Assembly (NCBI RefSeq): GCF_000287675.1
Contig: NZ_ALJL01000005.1
Coordinates: 20,774 to 84,773, forward strand
Length of the DNA: 64,000 nucleotides
Direction: 5' to 3'
DNA from: Lachnoanaerobaculum sp. ICM7
GTDB lineage: Bacteria > Bacillota > Clostridia > Lachnospirales > Lachnospiraceae
Below, piece after piece: positions 27,421 to 36,530 of this stretch. Position numbers and translations under genes: made by a program. Within the stretch, counting starts at the first letter, position 1, and each line of letters begins with the position of its first letter. The notes under the pieces were generated by a model. That model had not been told where the DNA came from. It saw only the letters and a program-made list of their open reading frames with translations, and searched no databases.

Positions 27421-28033
27421 TAATGTCTGACTCCTCAATTAAATTTTTTATAGTTTGCATATTCAAATCACAGGATGCCAACTCATCGGCACATCTTTTT
27501 AGTTCCTTTGTAATTCTCTCATGGTTTCTTATATTTTTCTTATACTTCATTTGATGCTCAAGTGATGCCCATGAATCCATAGCTATAGTTCTTAGTTGAA
27601 CTTCTATATAATACCTTCCGTTTTCATTTCCATCACAATCCGGAAATGGTGTAATAATTTCAAGTATCATATGATAAGAGCGGTATCCGTTAGGCTTCAC
27701 ATTAAGAATATAGTCCTTTTCTTCGACCACATTAATATTTGACATCTTTTTAAACATACCTGCCAAAGCGTATATATCATCCACAAATCCGCATACTATC
27801 CTTACACCTATGGCATCTTTCATTTCCTTTAAAGCATTATATGTTGTAGGTTCAAACTCTCTTCTGATACATTTTTCAATCATACTTTCATTTGTCTTTA
27901 TCCTTGAAATAAAATGTTCAAAGAGTTTGTATCCGGTTTTATTCTTATACTCATCATTTAATTTATATACTTCTTTTGACAATGTTTCCAAAATCAATTC
28001 CAAGTATTTTTCATATTCACCATATATATTCAT
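27401..28033 (-). CDS. Small alarmone synthetase (RelA/SpoT synthetase-domain GTP pyrophosphokinase)
   Basis: Transfers pyrophosphate from ATP to GTP/GDP to make (p)ppGpp. The 211 residues contain only the synthetase domain: DAIGVRIVCGFVDDIYALAGMFKK, VKPNGYRSYHMILEI, YYIEVQLRTIAMDSWASLEHQMKYKK, with the G-loop tyrosine in NGYRSYH and the acidic E-Q pair in EVQLR. There is no hydrolase or regulatory domain, as in the SAS/YjbM-YwaC group. ATG 28033 follows AAGGAT. It overlaps the response regulator gene by 20 bp and leads the operon. Confidence 0.9.
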   Translation of the reverse strand: MNIYGEYEKYLELILETLSKEVYKLNDEYKNKTGYKLFEHFISRIKTNESMIEKCIRREFEPTTYNALKEMKDAIGVRIVCGFVDDIYALAGMFKKMSNINVVEEKDYILNVKPNGYRSYHMILEIITPFPDCDGNENGRYYIEVQLRTIAMDSWASLEHQMKYKKNIRNHERITKELKRCADELASCDLNMQTIKNLIEESDINEDIIS

Positions 28034-28097
28034 CACGTAAGATCCTTTTATCTTTTGTATATAGTTTAGCATAAATAAGTGTATAAAGAATGAAAAA

Positions 28098-28124
28098 AGG
28101 CTAAACTTTTTTCATGTTTAGCCT
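28098..28124 (-). terminator. Terminator of mgtE
   Basis: AGGCTAAAC (28098-28106) pairs with GTTTAGCCT (28116-28124); on the minus strand TTTTTT follows. Confidence 0.85.
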
Positions 28125-28140
28125 AAGAAAATATTCATAT

Positions 28141-29490
28141 TTAATTGATATGTAAAAGCTCTACAGCAATCTGGAAATAAATCACTAAAGAAACCGCATC
28201 TACTATTGTTGTAATAAGCGGAGCCGCCATAATAGCAGGGTCAAGCTTAAGTCTCTTTGCAATTATAGGAAGTATACCACCGATTACCTTTGCTACAAAT
28301 ACTGTGGCAAACAATGCCAAAACTACTGTAAGTGCTACAAGTGGCTGTCCCGGATACTGAATAACCAATCTTATAAAGTTTACAAGACCAAGTATTAAAC
28401 CAACAATAACGGATACCCTCGCCTCTTTCCAAATAACTTTAAATATATCTGAACTTGCGACTTCACCTATAGTCATACCACGGATAATCATGGTAGATGA
28501 CTGTGAACCTGCATTACCGCCTGTATCCGTAAGCATAGGTACAAATGAAACAAGCAAAGGCATTACCTGGAATGCATCCTCATACCTTGTAAGTATTCCA
28601 CCTGTAAGCATCGAACTTATCATAAGTACCAAAAGCCATGTAATTCTGTTCTTTGCAAGCTCCAATACGCTTGTTTTTAAGTAAGGCTTCTCAGACGGAA
28701 GCATAGCCGCCATCTTCTCAAAGTCCTCTGTAGCCTCTTCTTCCATAACATCGACGGCATCGTCAATTGTAACAATACCTACAAGTCTGTTTTCATGGTC
28801 AACAACCGGCAAAGATAACAAATCGTATTTATTGAATAAATCCGCAATCTCTTCTTTATCGTCTGTAGTTACAGCTTTGATAACATTTGTATCCATTATA
28901 TCTTCAATTTTGACTTCATAGTCATTCATTAAAAGATCCTTAACCGTAACAACTCCTTCAAGCATTCGCTTGGCATCCATAACATAGCAGGTATATATGG
29001 TTTCCTTATCATAACCATGCTTTCTGATATAGGCAAAGGCCTCCTGCACGGTCATATTCTTCTTTAAACCTATATACTCTGCAGTCATTATAGATCCTGC
29101 AGAATTTTCTGGATACTTAAGAAACTCATTTATCTGTAATCTTGTACTTGGAGCGGCATTTTGTAAAACTCTCTTTACAATGGTTGCCGGGAGCTCCTCG
29201 AGCATGTCTACAGCGTCATCCACATATAATTCTTCAATAATATATGCCAGCTCTTTATCTGTGATACTGTTTATTATATGTTCCTGAGTCTCTACCTCTA
29301 AACAAGCAAATACATCACTTGCAAGCTCCTTGGGGAGCATTCTGAAAATAATAATCTGCTTTTCGGAATCCAGCTCCTCTAAGAAGGATGCAATATCAAA
29401 CTCATTCATCTCGCAGAGCTCATCTTTTAGTTGTCGGAACTGTTTTCTTGATACAAGATCAAATAATACTTCTTTTACATTCTCTTCCAT
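28141..29490 (-). CDS. mgtE: Magnesium transporter MgtE
   Basis: 449 aa with the MgtE order: N-terminal superhelical domain (about 1-130), two CBS domains (about 135-255, YTCYVMDAKRMLEGVVTVKDLL and LPVVDHENRLVGIVTIDDAVDVMEEEATEDFEKM) and five membrane helices (about 280-449, including GGNAGSQSSTMIIRGM). It imports Mg2+ and closes when cytoplasmic Mg2+ fills the N/CBS domains. Only 30 bp separate it from pnp, so it is probably on the pnp transcript; no M-box riboswitch is visible. Confidence 0.95.
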   Translation of the reverse strand: MEENVKEVLFDLVSRKQFRQLKDELCEMNEFDIASFLEELDSEKQIIIFRMLPKELASDVFACLEVETQEHIINSITDKELAYIIEELYVDDAVDMLEELPATIVKRVLQNAAPSTRLQINEFLKYPENSAGSIMTAEYIGLKKNMTVQEAFAYIRKHGYDKETIYTCYVMDAKRMLEGVVTVKDLLMNDYEVKIEDIMDTNVIKAVTTDDKEEIADLFNKYDLLSLPVVDHENRLVGIVTIDDAVDVMEEEATEDFEKMAAMLPSEKPYLKTSVLELAKNRITWLLVLMISSMLTGGILTRYEDAFQVMPLLVSFVPMLTDTGGNAGSQSSTMIIRGMTIGEVASSDIFKVIWKEARVSVIVGLILGLVNFIRLVIQYPGQPLVALTVVLALFATVFVAKVIGGILPIIAKRLKLDPAIMAAPLITTIVDAVSLVIYFQIAVELLHIN

Positions 29491-29520
29491 AGTCCCACCT
29501 TTCTCTGCAAAAAATTATTT

Positions 29521-31623
29521 TTACTCAAGATCTGAAGGCTTCATAGATAGATCGATTCTTCCCTTGATAGGATCAACCTTAACTACCTTTACAGTAACCT
29601 CATCTCCTATTTTTACAACATCTTCAACTTTCTCCACTCTCTTGTCTGAAAGCTTTGAAATATGAACCATACCGTCCTTACCCGGTGCAAGCTCTACAAA
29701 AGCGCCGAACTCGAGCATACGAACAACCGTACCTCTCATAACCATTCCGGTTTCAATTTCTATTGTTATTCCTCTGATTATATCGATAGCTTTATCAATC
29801 ATAGCCTGATCCGTACCTGCAACAGAAACAAGTCCTTCTTCGCTTATGTCGATTTTTACTCCTGTATCCTCAATAATCTTATTAATGGTCTTACCTTGCT
29901 TGCCTACAACATCACCGATTTTAGAAGGATTAATCTGAATCTGTGAAATCTTAGGTGCATACGGGCTGAGTTCTTTTCTAGGCTCTGATATACATGGCTT
30001 CATACATGTATCCATGATGAAATCTCTTGCTTCATGACATCTTGCAATAGCGCCCTTTACAATGTCCTTTGTAAGACCATGAATCTTGATATCCATCTGA
30101 ATGGCTGTAATACCCGCATCGGTTCCTGTTACCTTAAAGTCCATATCTCCGAAGAAATCCTCAAGTCCCTGAATGTCTGTAAGAAGAACATAGTCATCAT
30201 CAGAATCACCTGTTACAAGTCCACATGAGATTCCTGCTACCATCTTCTTTACCGGAACTCCGGCAGCCATAAGTGCCATACATGAAGAACATGTAGATGC
30301 CATAGAAGTAGAACCGTTTGACTCAAAAGTCTCTGATACTGATCTTATAGCATATGGGAACTCTTCAGGAGAAGGAAGTACAGGAATAAGCGCACGCTCA
30401 GCCAATGCACCATGTCCAATCTCTCTTCTTCCCGGACCTCTTGAAGGTCTGGTCTCACCTACTGAGTATGAAGGGAAATTGTACTGATGGATATATCTCT
30501 TTGTAGTCTCTAAAAGATTAAGTCCGTCAATCTTTTGTGCCTCTGCTAAAGGTGCAAGTGTAACTATATTACAAATCTGAGTTTGTCCTCTTGTAAACAT
30601 AGCTGAACCGTGTACTCTCGGAATAATATCCGTCTCAGCCGCAAGTGTACGAATCTGATTCATAGCTCTTCCGTCAGGTCTCTTTTGATCCTTTAGAATC
30701 ATCTTTCTTACAGTCTTTTTCTGATACTGATAAATAGCCTCACCAAGTAGCGGTAACCACTCTTCTTTGTCTGCAAATGCTTCTTCAAGTCTTTGTGTGA
30801 TTGCCTTTATATTTTCTTCTCTAACCTGCTTTTCATCTGTGAAAACCGCTACTTCCATCTCCTGTGGAGGTACAATTTCCTTAATAGCCGAAGTAAGCTC
30901 CTCAGGAATAACAAATGCTGTGTAAGCATGCTTTTCCTTACCTACTTCCGCTACAATCTTATCGATAAATGCAATAATCTCCTTATTTACAGAGTCAGCC
31001 TTGTATATAGCCTCAATCATCTTCTCATCAGGTATCTCATTTGCACCCGCCTCAATCATTATTACCTTATCTCTTGTAGATGCTACTGTAAGCTTAAGAT
31101 CCGATACGGCCATTTGCTCTTCATTAGGGTTTACAACAAAGAAACCGCCTACCATGCCAATCTGTGTAGTAGCACATGGTCCGTCAAAAGGTATATCTGA
31201 GATAGCTGTTGCTATTGCAGAACCAAGCATAGCTGTAAGTTCAGGTGAGCAATCGGGATCTACCGACATTACAAGATTGTTCAATGTAACATCATTTCTG
31301 TAATCCTTAGGGAAAAGCGGTCTCATAGGTCTGTCTATAACTCTTGATGTAAGTATAGCATTCTCACTTGCTTTTCCTTCCCTTTTATTAAATCCGCCCG
31401 GCATTTTACCTACCGCATACATCTTCTCCTCATATTCTACTGAAAGAGGGAAGAAATCAATACCGTCTCTTGGCTTATCTGATGCTGTTGCTGTAGATAA
31501 AACCGTTGTATCACCATAGTGCATAAATGCGGCACCGTTAGCCTGTGCAGCGACTCTCCCGATATCAACTCTGAGAGTACGACCTGCGAGTTCCATTGAA
31601 TAACTTTTAAATTCCTTACTCAT
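29521..31623 (-). CDS. pnp: Polynucleotide phosphorylase
   Basis: 3'-5' phosphorolytic RNA degradation in the degradosome. 700 aa: RNase PH domain 1 (about 10-140), all-alpha linker, RNase PH domain 2 (about 320-530, with SNGSTSMASTCSSCMALMAAGVPVKK), KH (QIQINPSKIGDVVGKQGKTINKI) and S1 (MVMRGTVVRMLEFGAFVELAPGKDGMVHISKL). Start ATG 31623 is preferred (AAAGGAG upstream, MSKEFKSYSMEL) over an in-frame start 51 bp earlier. Follows rpsO as in many bacteria. Confidence 0.96.
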   Translation of the reverse strand: MSKEFKSYSMELAGRTLRVDIGRVAAQANGAAFMHYGDTTVLSTATASDKPRDGIDFFPLSVEYEEKMYAVGKMPGGFNKREGKASENAILTSRVIDRPMRPLFPKDYRNDVTLNNLVMSVDPDCSPELTAMLGSAIATAISDIPFDGPCATTQIGMVGGFFVVNPNEEQMAVSDLKLTVASTRDKVIMIEAGANEIPDEKMIEAIYKADSVNKEIIAFIDKIVAEVGKEKHAYTAFVIPEELTSAIKEIVPPQEMEVAVFTDEKQVREENIKAITQRLEEAFADKEEWLPLLGEAIYQYQKKTVRKMILKDQKRPDGRAMNQIRTLAAETDIIPRVHGSAMFTRGQTQICNIVTLAPLAEAQKIDGLNLLETTKRYIHQYNFPSYSVGETRPSRGPGRREIGHGALAERALIPVLPSPEEFPYAIRSVSETFESNGSTSMASTCSSCMALMAAGVPVKKMVAGISCGLVTGDSDDDYVLLTDIQGLEDFFGDMDFKVTGTDAGITAIQMDIKIHGLTKDIVKGAIARCHEARDFIMDTCMKPCISEPRKELSPYAPKISQIQINPSKIGDVVGKQGKTINKIIEDTGVKIDISEEGLVSVAGTDQAMIDKAIDIIRGITIEIETGMVMRGTVVRMLEFGAFVELAPGKDGMVHISKLSDKRVEKVEDVVKIGDEVTVKVVKVDPIKGRIDLSMKPSDLE

Positions 31624-31685
31624 TTCATCTCCTTTTGGCTTGCCGATATTCGAGAAGAGCTCTTCTTGAAACATAAAAATATGAA

Positions 31686-31728
31686 CTAGTGATAAAAACT
31701 AAAACAATGCTTTAATGCTTATCACTAG
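31686..31728 (-). promoter_or_regulatory. Long stem in the pnp leader
   Basis: CTAGTGATAA (31686-31695) and TTATCACTAG (31719-31728) form a perfect 10-bp stem between the rpsO terminator and pnp. In E. coli a leader stem cut by RNase III controls pnp; whether this one acts that way is unknown. Confidence 0.45.
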
Positions 31729-31763
31729 CTTCGGCTACAAGCCATATGATTAATTATAAAAAA

Positions 31764-31784
31764 GGTGGAGAAAAACTCTCCACC
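31764..31784 (-). terminator. Terminator of rpsO
   Basis: GGTGGAG (31764-31770) pairs with CTCCACC (31778-31784); on the minus strand a run of seven T follows. Partial read-through to pnp is likely. Confidence 0.85.
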
Positions 31785-31795
31785 AAAGACTTTTA

Positions 31796-32062
31796 TTATT
31801 TTCTAAGTCCAAGCTTCTCTATAAGTGCACGATAACCCTCAAGATCCTTATTCTTAAGATACTGTAAAAGATTTCTTCTCTTACCAACCATCTTTAAAAG
31901 ACCTCTTCTTGAGTGATGATCTTTAGGATTTGCCTTTAAATGCTCTGTTAACTCAGTGATTCTTGCTGTAAGAACTGCTATCTGAACCTCAGGTGAACCT
32001 GTATCGCCTGCTTTTCTTGCATACTCTTCCATGATAGCTGTCTTTTTCTCTTTTGTAATCAT
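31796..32062 (-). CDS. rpsO: 30S ribosomal protein S15
   Basis: 88 aa, starting [20 protein letters not shown] with the 16S rRNA-binding [19 protein letters not shown] and the [25 protein letters not shown] end. Normal length. A leader stem upstream may serve for self-regulation. Confidence 0.98.
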   Translation of the reverse strand: MITKEKKTAIMEEYARKAGDTGSPEVQIAVLTARITELTEHLKANPKDHHSRRGLLKMVGKRRNLLQYLKNKDLEGYRALIEKLGLRK

Positions 32063-32108
32063 TTTTTCTTTCTCCTTTAAAAAATCTTACCGTATACATA
32101 AGGAAAGG

Positions 32109-32149
32109 TTGGAGTATCCAAATCTCATGTATAGGCGTTACTACTCCAA
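32109..32149 (-). promoter_or_regulatory. Possible S15-responsive rpsO leader stem
   Basis: TTGGAGTA/TACTCCAA arms (32142-32149 and 32109-32116 on the minus strand) start right at the predicted transcript 5' end, followed by a pyrimidine-rich link. S15 of other Firmicutes binds its own leader; this assignment is inferred. Confidence 0.4.
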
Positions 32150-32150
32150 A

Positions 32151-32179
32151 ATAATAACAAAATCATCAGGCGATGTCAA
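32151..32179 (-). promoter_or_regulatory. Promoter of rpsO
   Basis: TTGACA (32179-32174), 17-nt spacer, TATTAT (32156-32151) on the minus strand. Confidence 0.8.
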
Positions 32180-32235
32180 TGGCCAAATTCTATTTGCAGC
32201 TAAAAAATGGCCAAATTCTATTTGCAGCTAAAAAA
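32180..32235. repeat. 28-bp tandem direct repeat, two exact copies
   Basis: TGGCCAAATTCTATTTGC plus AGCTAAAAAA occurs at 32180-32207 and again at 32208-32235. It fills the gap between the rpsO -35 box and the stop of the surface protein gene. The A-tracts may act as upstream promoter elements; the cause is unknown. Confidence 0.9.
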
Positions 32236-32236
32236 T

Positions 32237-35089
32237 CTACTCTGAAAGAGCTTTTTTAACGGCAGCTTTAATAGCATTTGATGAAAGAGTGGCATAACTT
32301 ATAGCATCCACACCGTCAACTTCCGATTTTTTCTTTCCGACAAGTTTTTCAAATATTTTCTGAGCTTTTCTCCAGAAAGGCTGATTTGAGCCTGAATAGG
32401 TATCATCATCTTCCACACTTATTATTTCACCTGTTTTTGCATTATAAACCACCTTTACTCTGGCGTCATAATCATATAAATCTACAGGTGCACTTGCAGT
32501 GACGGTCTTTGTAACTATTTCGTCCTTATATTTAAGCCTTAGTCCCACATAGCCTTTGCCATAACGTGGGCTCTTATATTTAGTAAGATTTATGCCAAGT
32601 ATATTATCACTCTTGTTAATAGTATTCTCAATTTCACCACCCTTTGAGTTCAATACTTTTACATTAAATGTAGACTTTGTCCAATTTTCATATTTCTTAG
32701 GAATCGTCACATCATATATCATATAATGCGCATTGCTGTTTTCAAACTGTTCTCTTGTTATAGTCTCCTTTTTTAACAGTTCACTTCCGTCATAAAGCTC
32801 TACAGTAGAAGGAGTGTTTTCTGAAACTATATCTACAACCTCTGTTTTAGGCTCCGGTTTAGAATCTGTTTTGGGTTCTGTTTTAGGCTCATTGTCTACA
32901 TATTTGAATGAAAACATAATATAGCCGCCACTACCATGAAGAGCCATGTAATCCGGTAATTCAACATTTAAAATTGCCGTTCTTTTTTTTACGTTAATAT
33001 TTAAAAGATTGCCTGATGCGTTGTATACCTTTACAGTAAATGTGTCCTTATTCCATTTGCCCTCATATTTTTTCGGTATTTCAGTATTGAAAAAACTCAT
33101 GTAGCCACTATTGTTTGTAAATTCTTCAAAACTGATGTTCTTTGTTACTACAAGCTTATCTTTATCGTAAATTTCAACCTTTGCAGGAGCATCATTATGC
33201 GGATCCGAAACATTTACATCAAATGTTTCAGTTACAGTCTTTCCGTCTATCTCATGGCTTACACTTATCTTTTTTGTGCCGATATCCGCAGTTGTAAAGA
33301 TATACTTATTGTCAGGACTGAAACTGAACTTATTTTCTCTTACAACTTCGAATGTAGTAAATGTTTTATTATTTCCATTCTTAGTTACAGCCTTTATAGC
33401 AATCTCATCTAAATTCAGCACATCTCCTACATAGAAGTTTTTCTTTACATTGTCAGATATTATTTCAAATGATGCTATGTCTGAAGAATCATGAGATGAA
33501 TCAACTATTACAGCATAAGTTTCAAATCCCCAGAAATCATACCCCTCATGGCTTATATTCTTCAGATTAAACTGCCACTGTGAAATATGGCTGTCATATT
33601 CACCATCTGTAAGTTTATTTTCTCCGTCAAAAATAGACATACCTGTTATCTTGCCTGCAGCCTCAATCTTATAACGGTACTCGTCATTACTCAGTTCTAT
33701 TTTCTTTGTTTCTCCGGACTCATAATTAACCAAAATATGACTCGCATATTTTTTGGTTATCTTCTTTTCAGTCTGTATATCAGTTTCAAGCTTAATAAGA
33801 GCCGCATTCTGTCTAAATGTTACACGTCTAAACTCCCCTTGCTTTGGAAGTTCTGTACCGTTTGCAGGATCTGTAACTATTCCGTAGTTTACAAAATCAT
33901 CAAAACCTATATCCTTTGTATCACCTGACATATGAAGTCTAAGTACTGTATTTGTTAAATCAAGAGTCTTACCCTTTGCAACTCCGTCAGGCCTCTTTAC
34001 AAATTCTATATAATCAATATCTGATTTCTTTCCGTCTTTTTTAAACTTTCTTGATCTTTCAAGTGCATTTTCTACAGCACTTACATGTCCTTTAGCAGTT
34101 TCTGTTGCACCGCTTACCGCATCATAGGCCTCTCCTGTACTGTTTTGAAGTTGCTTTGCAATCTCCTTGGTACTGTTAAGTCCTTCCAACATCTTTAAAA
34201 TACGGTCTCTCTTTATTTCATAAGATCCGGCCTGTTTATCATCATCAGTATAAACGACCGAATCAACTTTTTCAATTTTACCGTCCTTAATAGTTACTTT
34301 AACTACATTTGGACCTCTCTGAATACTATATCTACTCCATGTAGCTGTTCCATACCATTCCCCGTCTACAAGTTCGCCGCTGTTATCAGGTCTTATTACT
34401 ACCGTATCATCACTTCCTGTATTCTCATTATCAGTCTTTTTTTCAGGTTCTGATTTTGTGTCACTATTTTCTTTTTTAGTAGTATCAACCTTTTCTTCAG
34501 GCTTATTTATATCTTTGTTCTTAGGAGTTTCAGGCTCTACAACCTTATTCGGTGTTACCTGTTCAGTATTTTCAGGTGAATTTTCTTTAGAATTTTCCTT
34601 TCCGATTTCAGGCTTTGTATCCTCTGTCCTTTTATCAGGTTGTACAGGCTTTATGTTTTTTGTATCGGAACTTTTTGCTCCGCTATTTGTGCTATGAGAA
34701 CTTCCTCCGGAATTACCGCCGTTTCTTTGCAGTCTTTTGGGTGAAACAGAATCAAGATAATAGTATTCACCGTCAATATACTGCCATCCTCTAAGCATTT
34801 CTCCAAACTTAGGATTTGAAGGTACGGAATTAAAATAATACCACTTACCTTCAATATTCTTCCATCCTGTTACCATCATACCGTTTTCAGGATCTATATA
34901 ATATGAACCGTTTTCGGTATTGATCCAACCCCTGACTTCATTATGACTTTCATCATAAAACTTCCAATTTCCTTCAATCAGCTCCCAATTACCTGCTGTA
35001 ACTGCGGCAAAAGAACTGAAGTTACCTAAAATTACCGTCATTACAACGGCAAGCAATAATAAATATGCTTTATTTAATTTATTAATCAC
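32237..35089 (-). CDS. Secreted cell-wall-binding protein with two FMN-binding domains
   Basis: 950 aa. Signal peptide (1-29), three choline-binding-like wall repeats (about 34-115: GNWKFYDES, GWINTENGSYYID, GWKNIEGKWYYFN, GWQYIDGEYYYLD), a Lys/Glu/Pro linker (121-238), an FMN_bind domain (241-345) with the flavinylation motif DAVSGAT (323-329, acceptor T329), a bacterial Ig-like domain (about 550-640), two copies of a roughly 100-residue beta module (VEIYDKDKLV... and VELYDGSELL...), and a second FMN_bind-like end with DAISYAT (928-934), where Gly is replaced by Tyr. Covalent FMN would be attached outside the cell by ApbE, which is not in this window. The GTG start at 35089 has GGGGGA upstream. 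Probably a surface redox protein; partners unknown. Confidence 0.85.
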   Translation of the reverse strand: MINKLNKAYLLLLAVVMTVILGNFSSFAAVTAGNWELIEGNWKFYDESHNEVRGWINTENGSYYIDPENGMMVTGWKNIEGKWYYFNSVPSNPKFGEMLRGWQYIDGEYYYLDSVSPKRLQRNGGNSGGSSHSTNSGAKSSDTKNIKPVQPDKRTEDTKPEIGKENSKENSPENTEQVTPNKVVEPETPKNKDINKPEEKVDTTKKENSDTKSEPEKKTDNENTGSDDTVVIRPDNSGELVDGEWYGTATWSRYSIQRGPNVVKVTIKDGKIEKVDSVVYTDDDKQAGSYEIKRDRILKMLEGLNSTKEIAKQLQNSTGEAYDAVSGATETAKGHVSAVENALERSRKFKKDGKKSDIDYIEFVKRPDGVAKGKTLDLTNTVLRLHMSGDTKDIGFDDFVNYGIVTDPANGTELPKQGEFRRVTFRQNAALIKLETDIQTEKKITKKYASHILVNYESGETKKIELSNDEYRYKIEAAGKITGMSIFDGENKLTDGEYDSHISQWQFNLKNISHEGYDFWGFETYAVIVDSSHDSSDIASFEIISDNVKKNFYVGDVLNLDEIAIKAVTKNGNNKTFTTFEVVRENKFSFSPDNKYIFTTADIGTKKISVSHEIDGKTVTETFDVNVSDPHNDAPAKVEIYDKDKLVVTKNISFEEFTNNSGYMSFFNTEIPKKYEGKWNKDTFTVKVYNASGNLLNINVKKRTAILNVELPDYMALHGSGGYIMFSFKYVDNEPKTEPKTDSKPEPKTEVVDIVSENTPSTVELYDGSELLKKETITREQFENSNAHYMIYDVTIPKKYENWTKSTFNVKVLNSKGGEIENTINKSDNILGINLTKYKSPRYGKGYVGLRLKYKDEIVTKTVTASAPVDLYDYDARVKVVYNAKTGEIISVEDDDTYSGSNQPFWRKAQKIFEKLVGKKKSEVDGVDAISYATLSSNAIKAAVKKALSE

Positions 35090-35116
35090 AATTTTTCCCC
35101 CATTTTATAATTTATA

Positions 35117-35140
35117 TTAACGGAATACAGTTGAAAACAC
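35117..35140 (-). CDS. Possible 7-codon leader peptide
   Basis: GTG at 35140 with a strong GGGAGG 5 nt upstream opens a frame that stops after seven codons (M-F-S-T-V-F-R), 28 bp before the surface protein start. The ribosome site is unusually good for a chance event. Role unknown; it could tune translation of the next gene. Confidence 0.3.
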   Translation of the reverse strand: MFSTVFR

Positions 35141-35208
35141 TGCCACCTCCCTTCTTAATATATGAATTAATTTCAACATGTTTTCCGATTTTTGGTATAA
35201 AAAATAAA

Positions 35209-35237
35209 AGTACTAATCTTATTTATAAATTAGTGCT
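35209..35237 (-). terminator. Attenuator-like hairpin in the surface protein leader
   Basis: AGTACTAAT (35209-35217) pairs with ATTAGTGCT (35229-35237, one G-U). On the minus strand TTTTATTTTTT follows. It lies between the promoter at 35299-35327 and the gene, so it could stop transcription early. Confidence 0.5.
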
Positions 35238-35298
35238 TAACTTTATAAATTAAAATATAAAAATATATTAAAAATTTACATATTTCTTAATGCTTGCT

Positions 35299-35327
35299 AT
35301 TATATCATTATGTTATTTTGTTAGCAA
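35299..35327 (-). promoter_or_regulatory. Promoter of the surface protein gene
   Basis: Minus strand TTGCTA (35327-35322), 17-nt spacer, TATAAT (35304-35299). The leader to the GTG start is about 200 nt and holds the hairpin and mini-ORF; nothing else is evident in 35090-35414. Confidence 0.7.
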
Positions 35328-35414
35328 TCCCTAACGCATTTATAATATATAACAATTTTTCATAAATATACGTTATAAACCTTAACCGTCAGTTATGCCT
35401 AATAATATAAAAAA

Positions 35415-35449
35415 TCCCTATAAGTTGATACATAATCAACCTATAGGGA
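35415..35449 (-). terminator. Terminator of ddh
   Basis: TCCCTATAAGTTGAT (35415-35429) pairs with ATCAACCTATAGGGA (35435-35449) with one mismatch; on the minus strand TTTTTT follows. Confidence 0.85.
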
Positions 35450-35468
35450 AAATTTATCATTTATTACT

Positions 35469-36452
35469 TTATAAAAGATGTGCTCTCATTTCTTCGGCAG
35501 ACATATCAAGAAGATATGCAGGTGGAACATCAAATACTGTATGAGCTCCTATTTTACCTTCTTTATGCATACGATATACAGCTCTTGAATATGCAACAAT
35601 TACAGACGCTGTGAACTCAGGATTTGAATCAAGTTTTAAACTGTATTCGATAACATGATTGTTCTCATTATCCCAACCTGTTTTACCTGTTCTTATAACA
35701 AATCCTCCATGTGGAAGTCTTGAATGATTTTTCTTCATTTCTTCCATGGAAATAAAGTGTACAGTTGTGTCATAATCTGCGAAATAATTCGGCATTGTCT
35801 TTATTTCATTTTCAATTCTTGCCTTGTCCGCACCTTCCTTTGCAACTACATAGCATTCTCTTGTATGCTTCTGTCTTGTACTAAGTTCAGGATTGCTGCC
35901 GCTTCTTACAGCTTCAAGTGCCGCTTCAACAGGAACTGTATACTGTCTTGCATCAACAACACCTTCAATTCTTCTTATAGCATCTGAATGTCCCTGACTT
36001 ACTCCCTTACCCCAGAAAGTATAGTCTGCACCTGTAGGAAGAACCGCATTTGCATAAACTCTGTTTAATGAAAACATACCCGGATCCCATCCTGCAGATA
36101 TAAGTCCGAAATGATGACTTACCTTTGCGGCATCATCTACTCTTTCAAAATGCTCAGGAATATTTGCATGAGTATCAAAGCTGTCAACAACATTGAAATA
36201 CTTAGCATACTCAGGGGTTTGCTTAGGTAAGTCTGTAGCACTTCCTCCGCAAAGTATCATTACATCAATATCATCTTTATAATTTAAAACATTTTCAATA
36301 TTTTCAACTTTAGCATCAGATGTAAGAATCTTTACACTTGAAGGATCTCTTCTTGTAAATACTGCGACAAGCTTCATGTCCTTTGTATGTTTGATAGCAC
36401 ACTCAATTCCTCTTCCAAGGTTACCATATCCCAAAATACCTATTCTTATCAT
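35469..36452 (-). CDS. ddh: meso-Diaminopimelate dehydrogenase
   Basis: Reductively aminates tetrahydrodipicolinate to meso-diaminopimelate with NADPH in one step, supplying lysine and peptidoglycan. Rossmann start IRIGILGYGNLGRGIE, then CGGSATDLPKQTPEYAKYFNVVDSFDTHANIPEH and SAGWDPGMFSLNRVYANAVLP, all typical of Ddh. I take ATG 36452 (327 aa, the usual family length); an upstream ATG at 36467 adds MAGEK but lacks a ribosome site. Preceded by a terminator-like leader hairpin. Confidence 0.92.
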   Translation of the reverse strand: MIRIGILGYGNLGRGIECAIKHTKDMKLVAVFTRRDPSSVKILTSDAKVENIENVLNYKDDIDVMILCGGSATDLPKQTPEYAKYFNVVDSFDTHANIPEHFERVDDAAKVSHHFGLISAGWDPGMFSLNRVYANAVLPTGADYTFWGKGVSQGHSDAIRRIEGVVDARQYTVPVEAALEAVRSGSNPELSTRQKHTRECYVVAKEGADKARIENEIKTMPNYFADYDTTVHFISMEEMKKNHSRLPHGGFVIRTGKTGWDNENNHVIEYSLKLDSNPEFTASVIVAYSRAVYRMHKEGKIGAHTVFDVPPAYLLDMSAEEMRAHLL

Positions 36453-36530
36453 TTTCTCACCAGCCATCAGCTAAATTAATCAACCGGGCAAATCCTTTCT
36501 TAATTGCTTTAACATACATAGATCTTAATG

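Noticed and set aside
32180..32235. Short CRISPR-like repeat pair
   Set aside because: The two copies are directly adjacent without spacers, and there are no cas genes.
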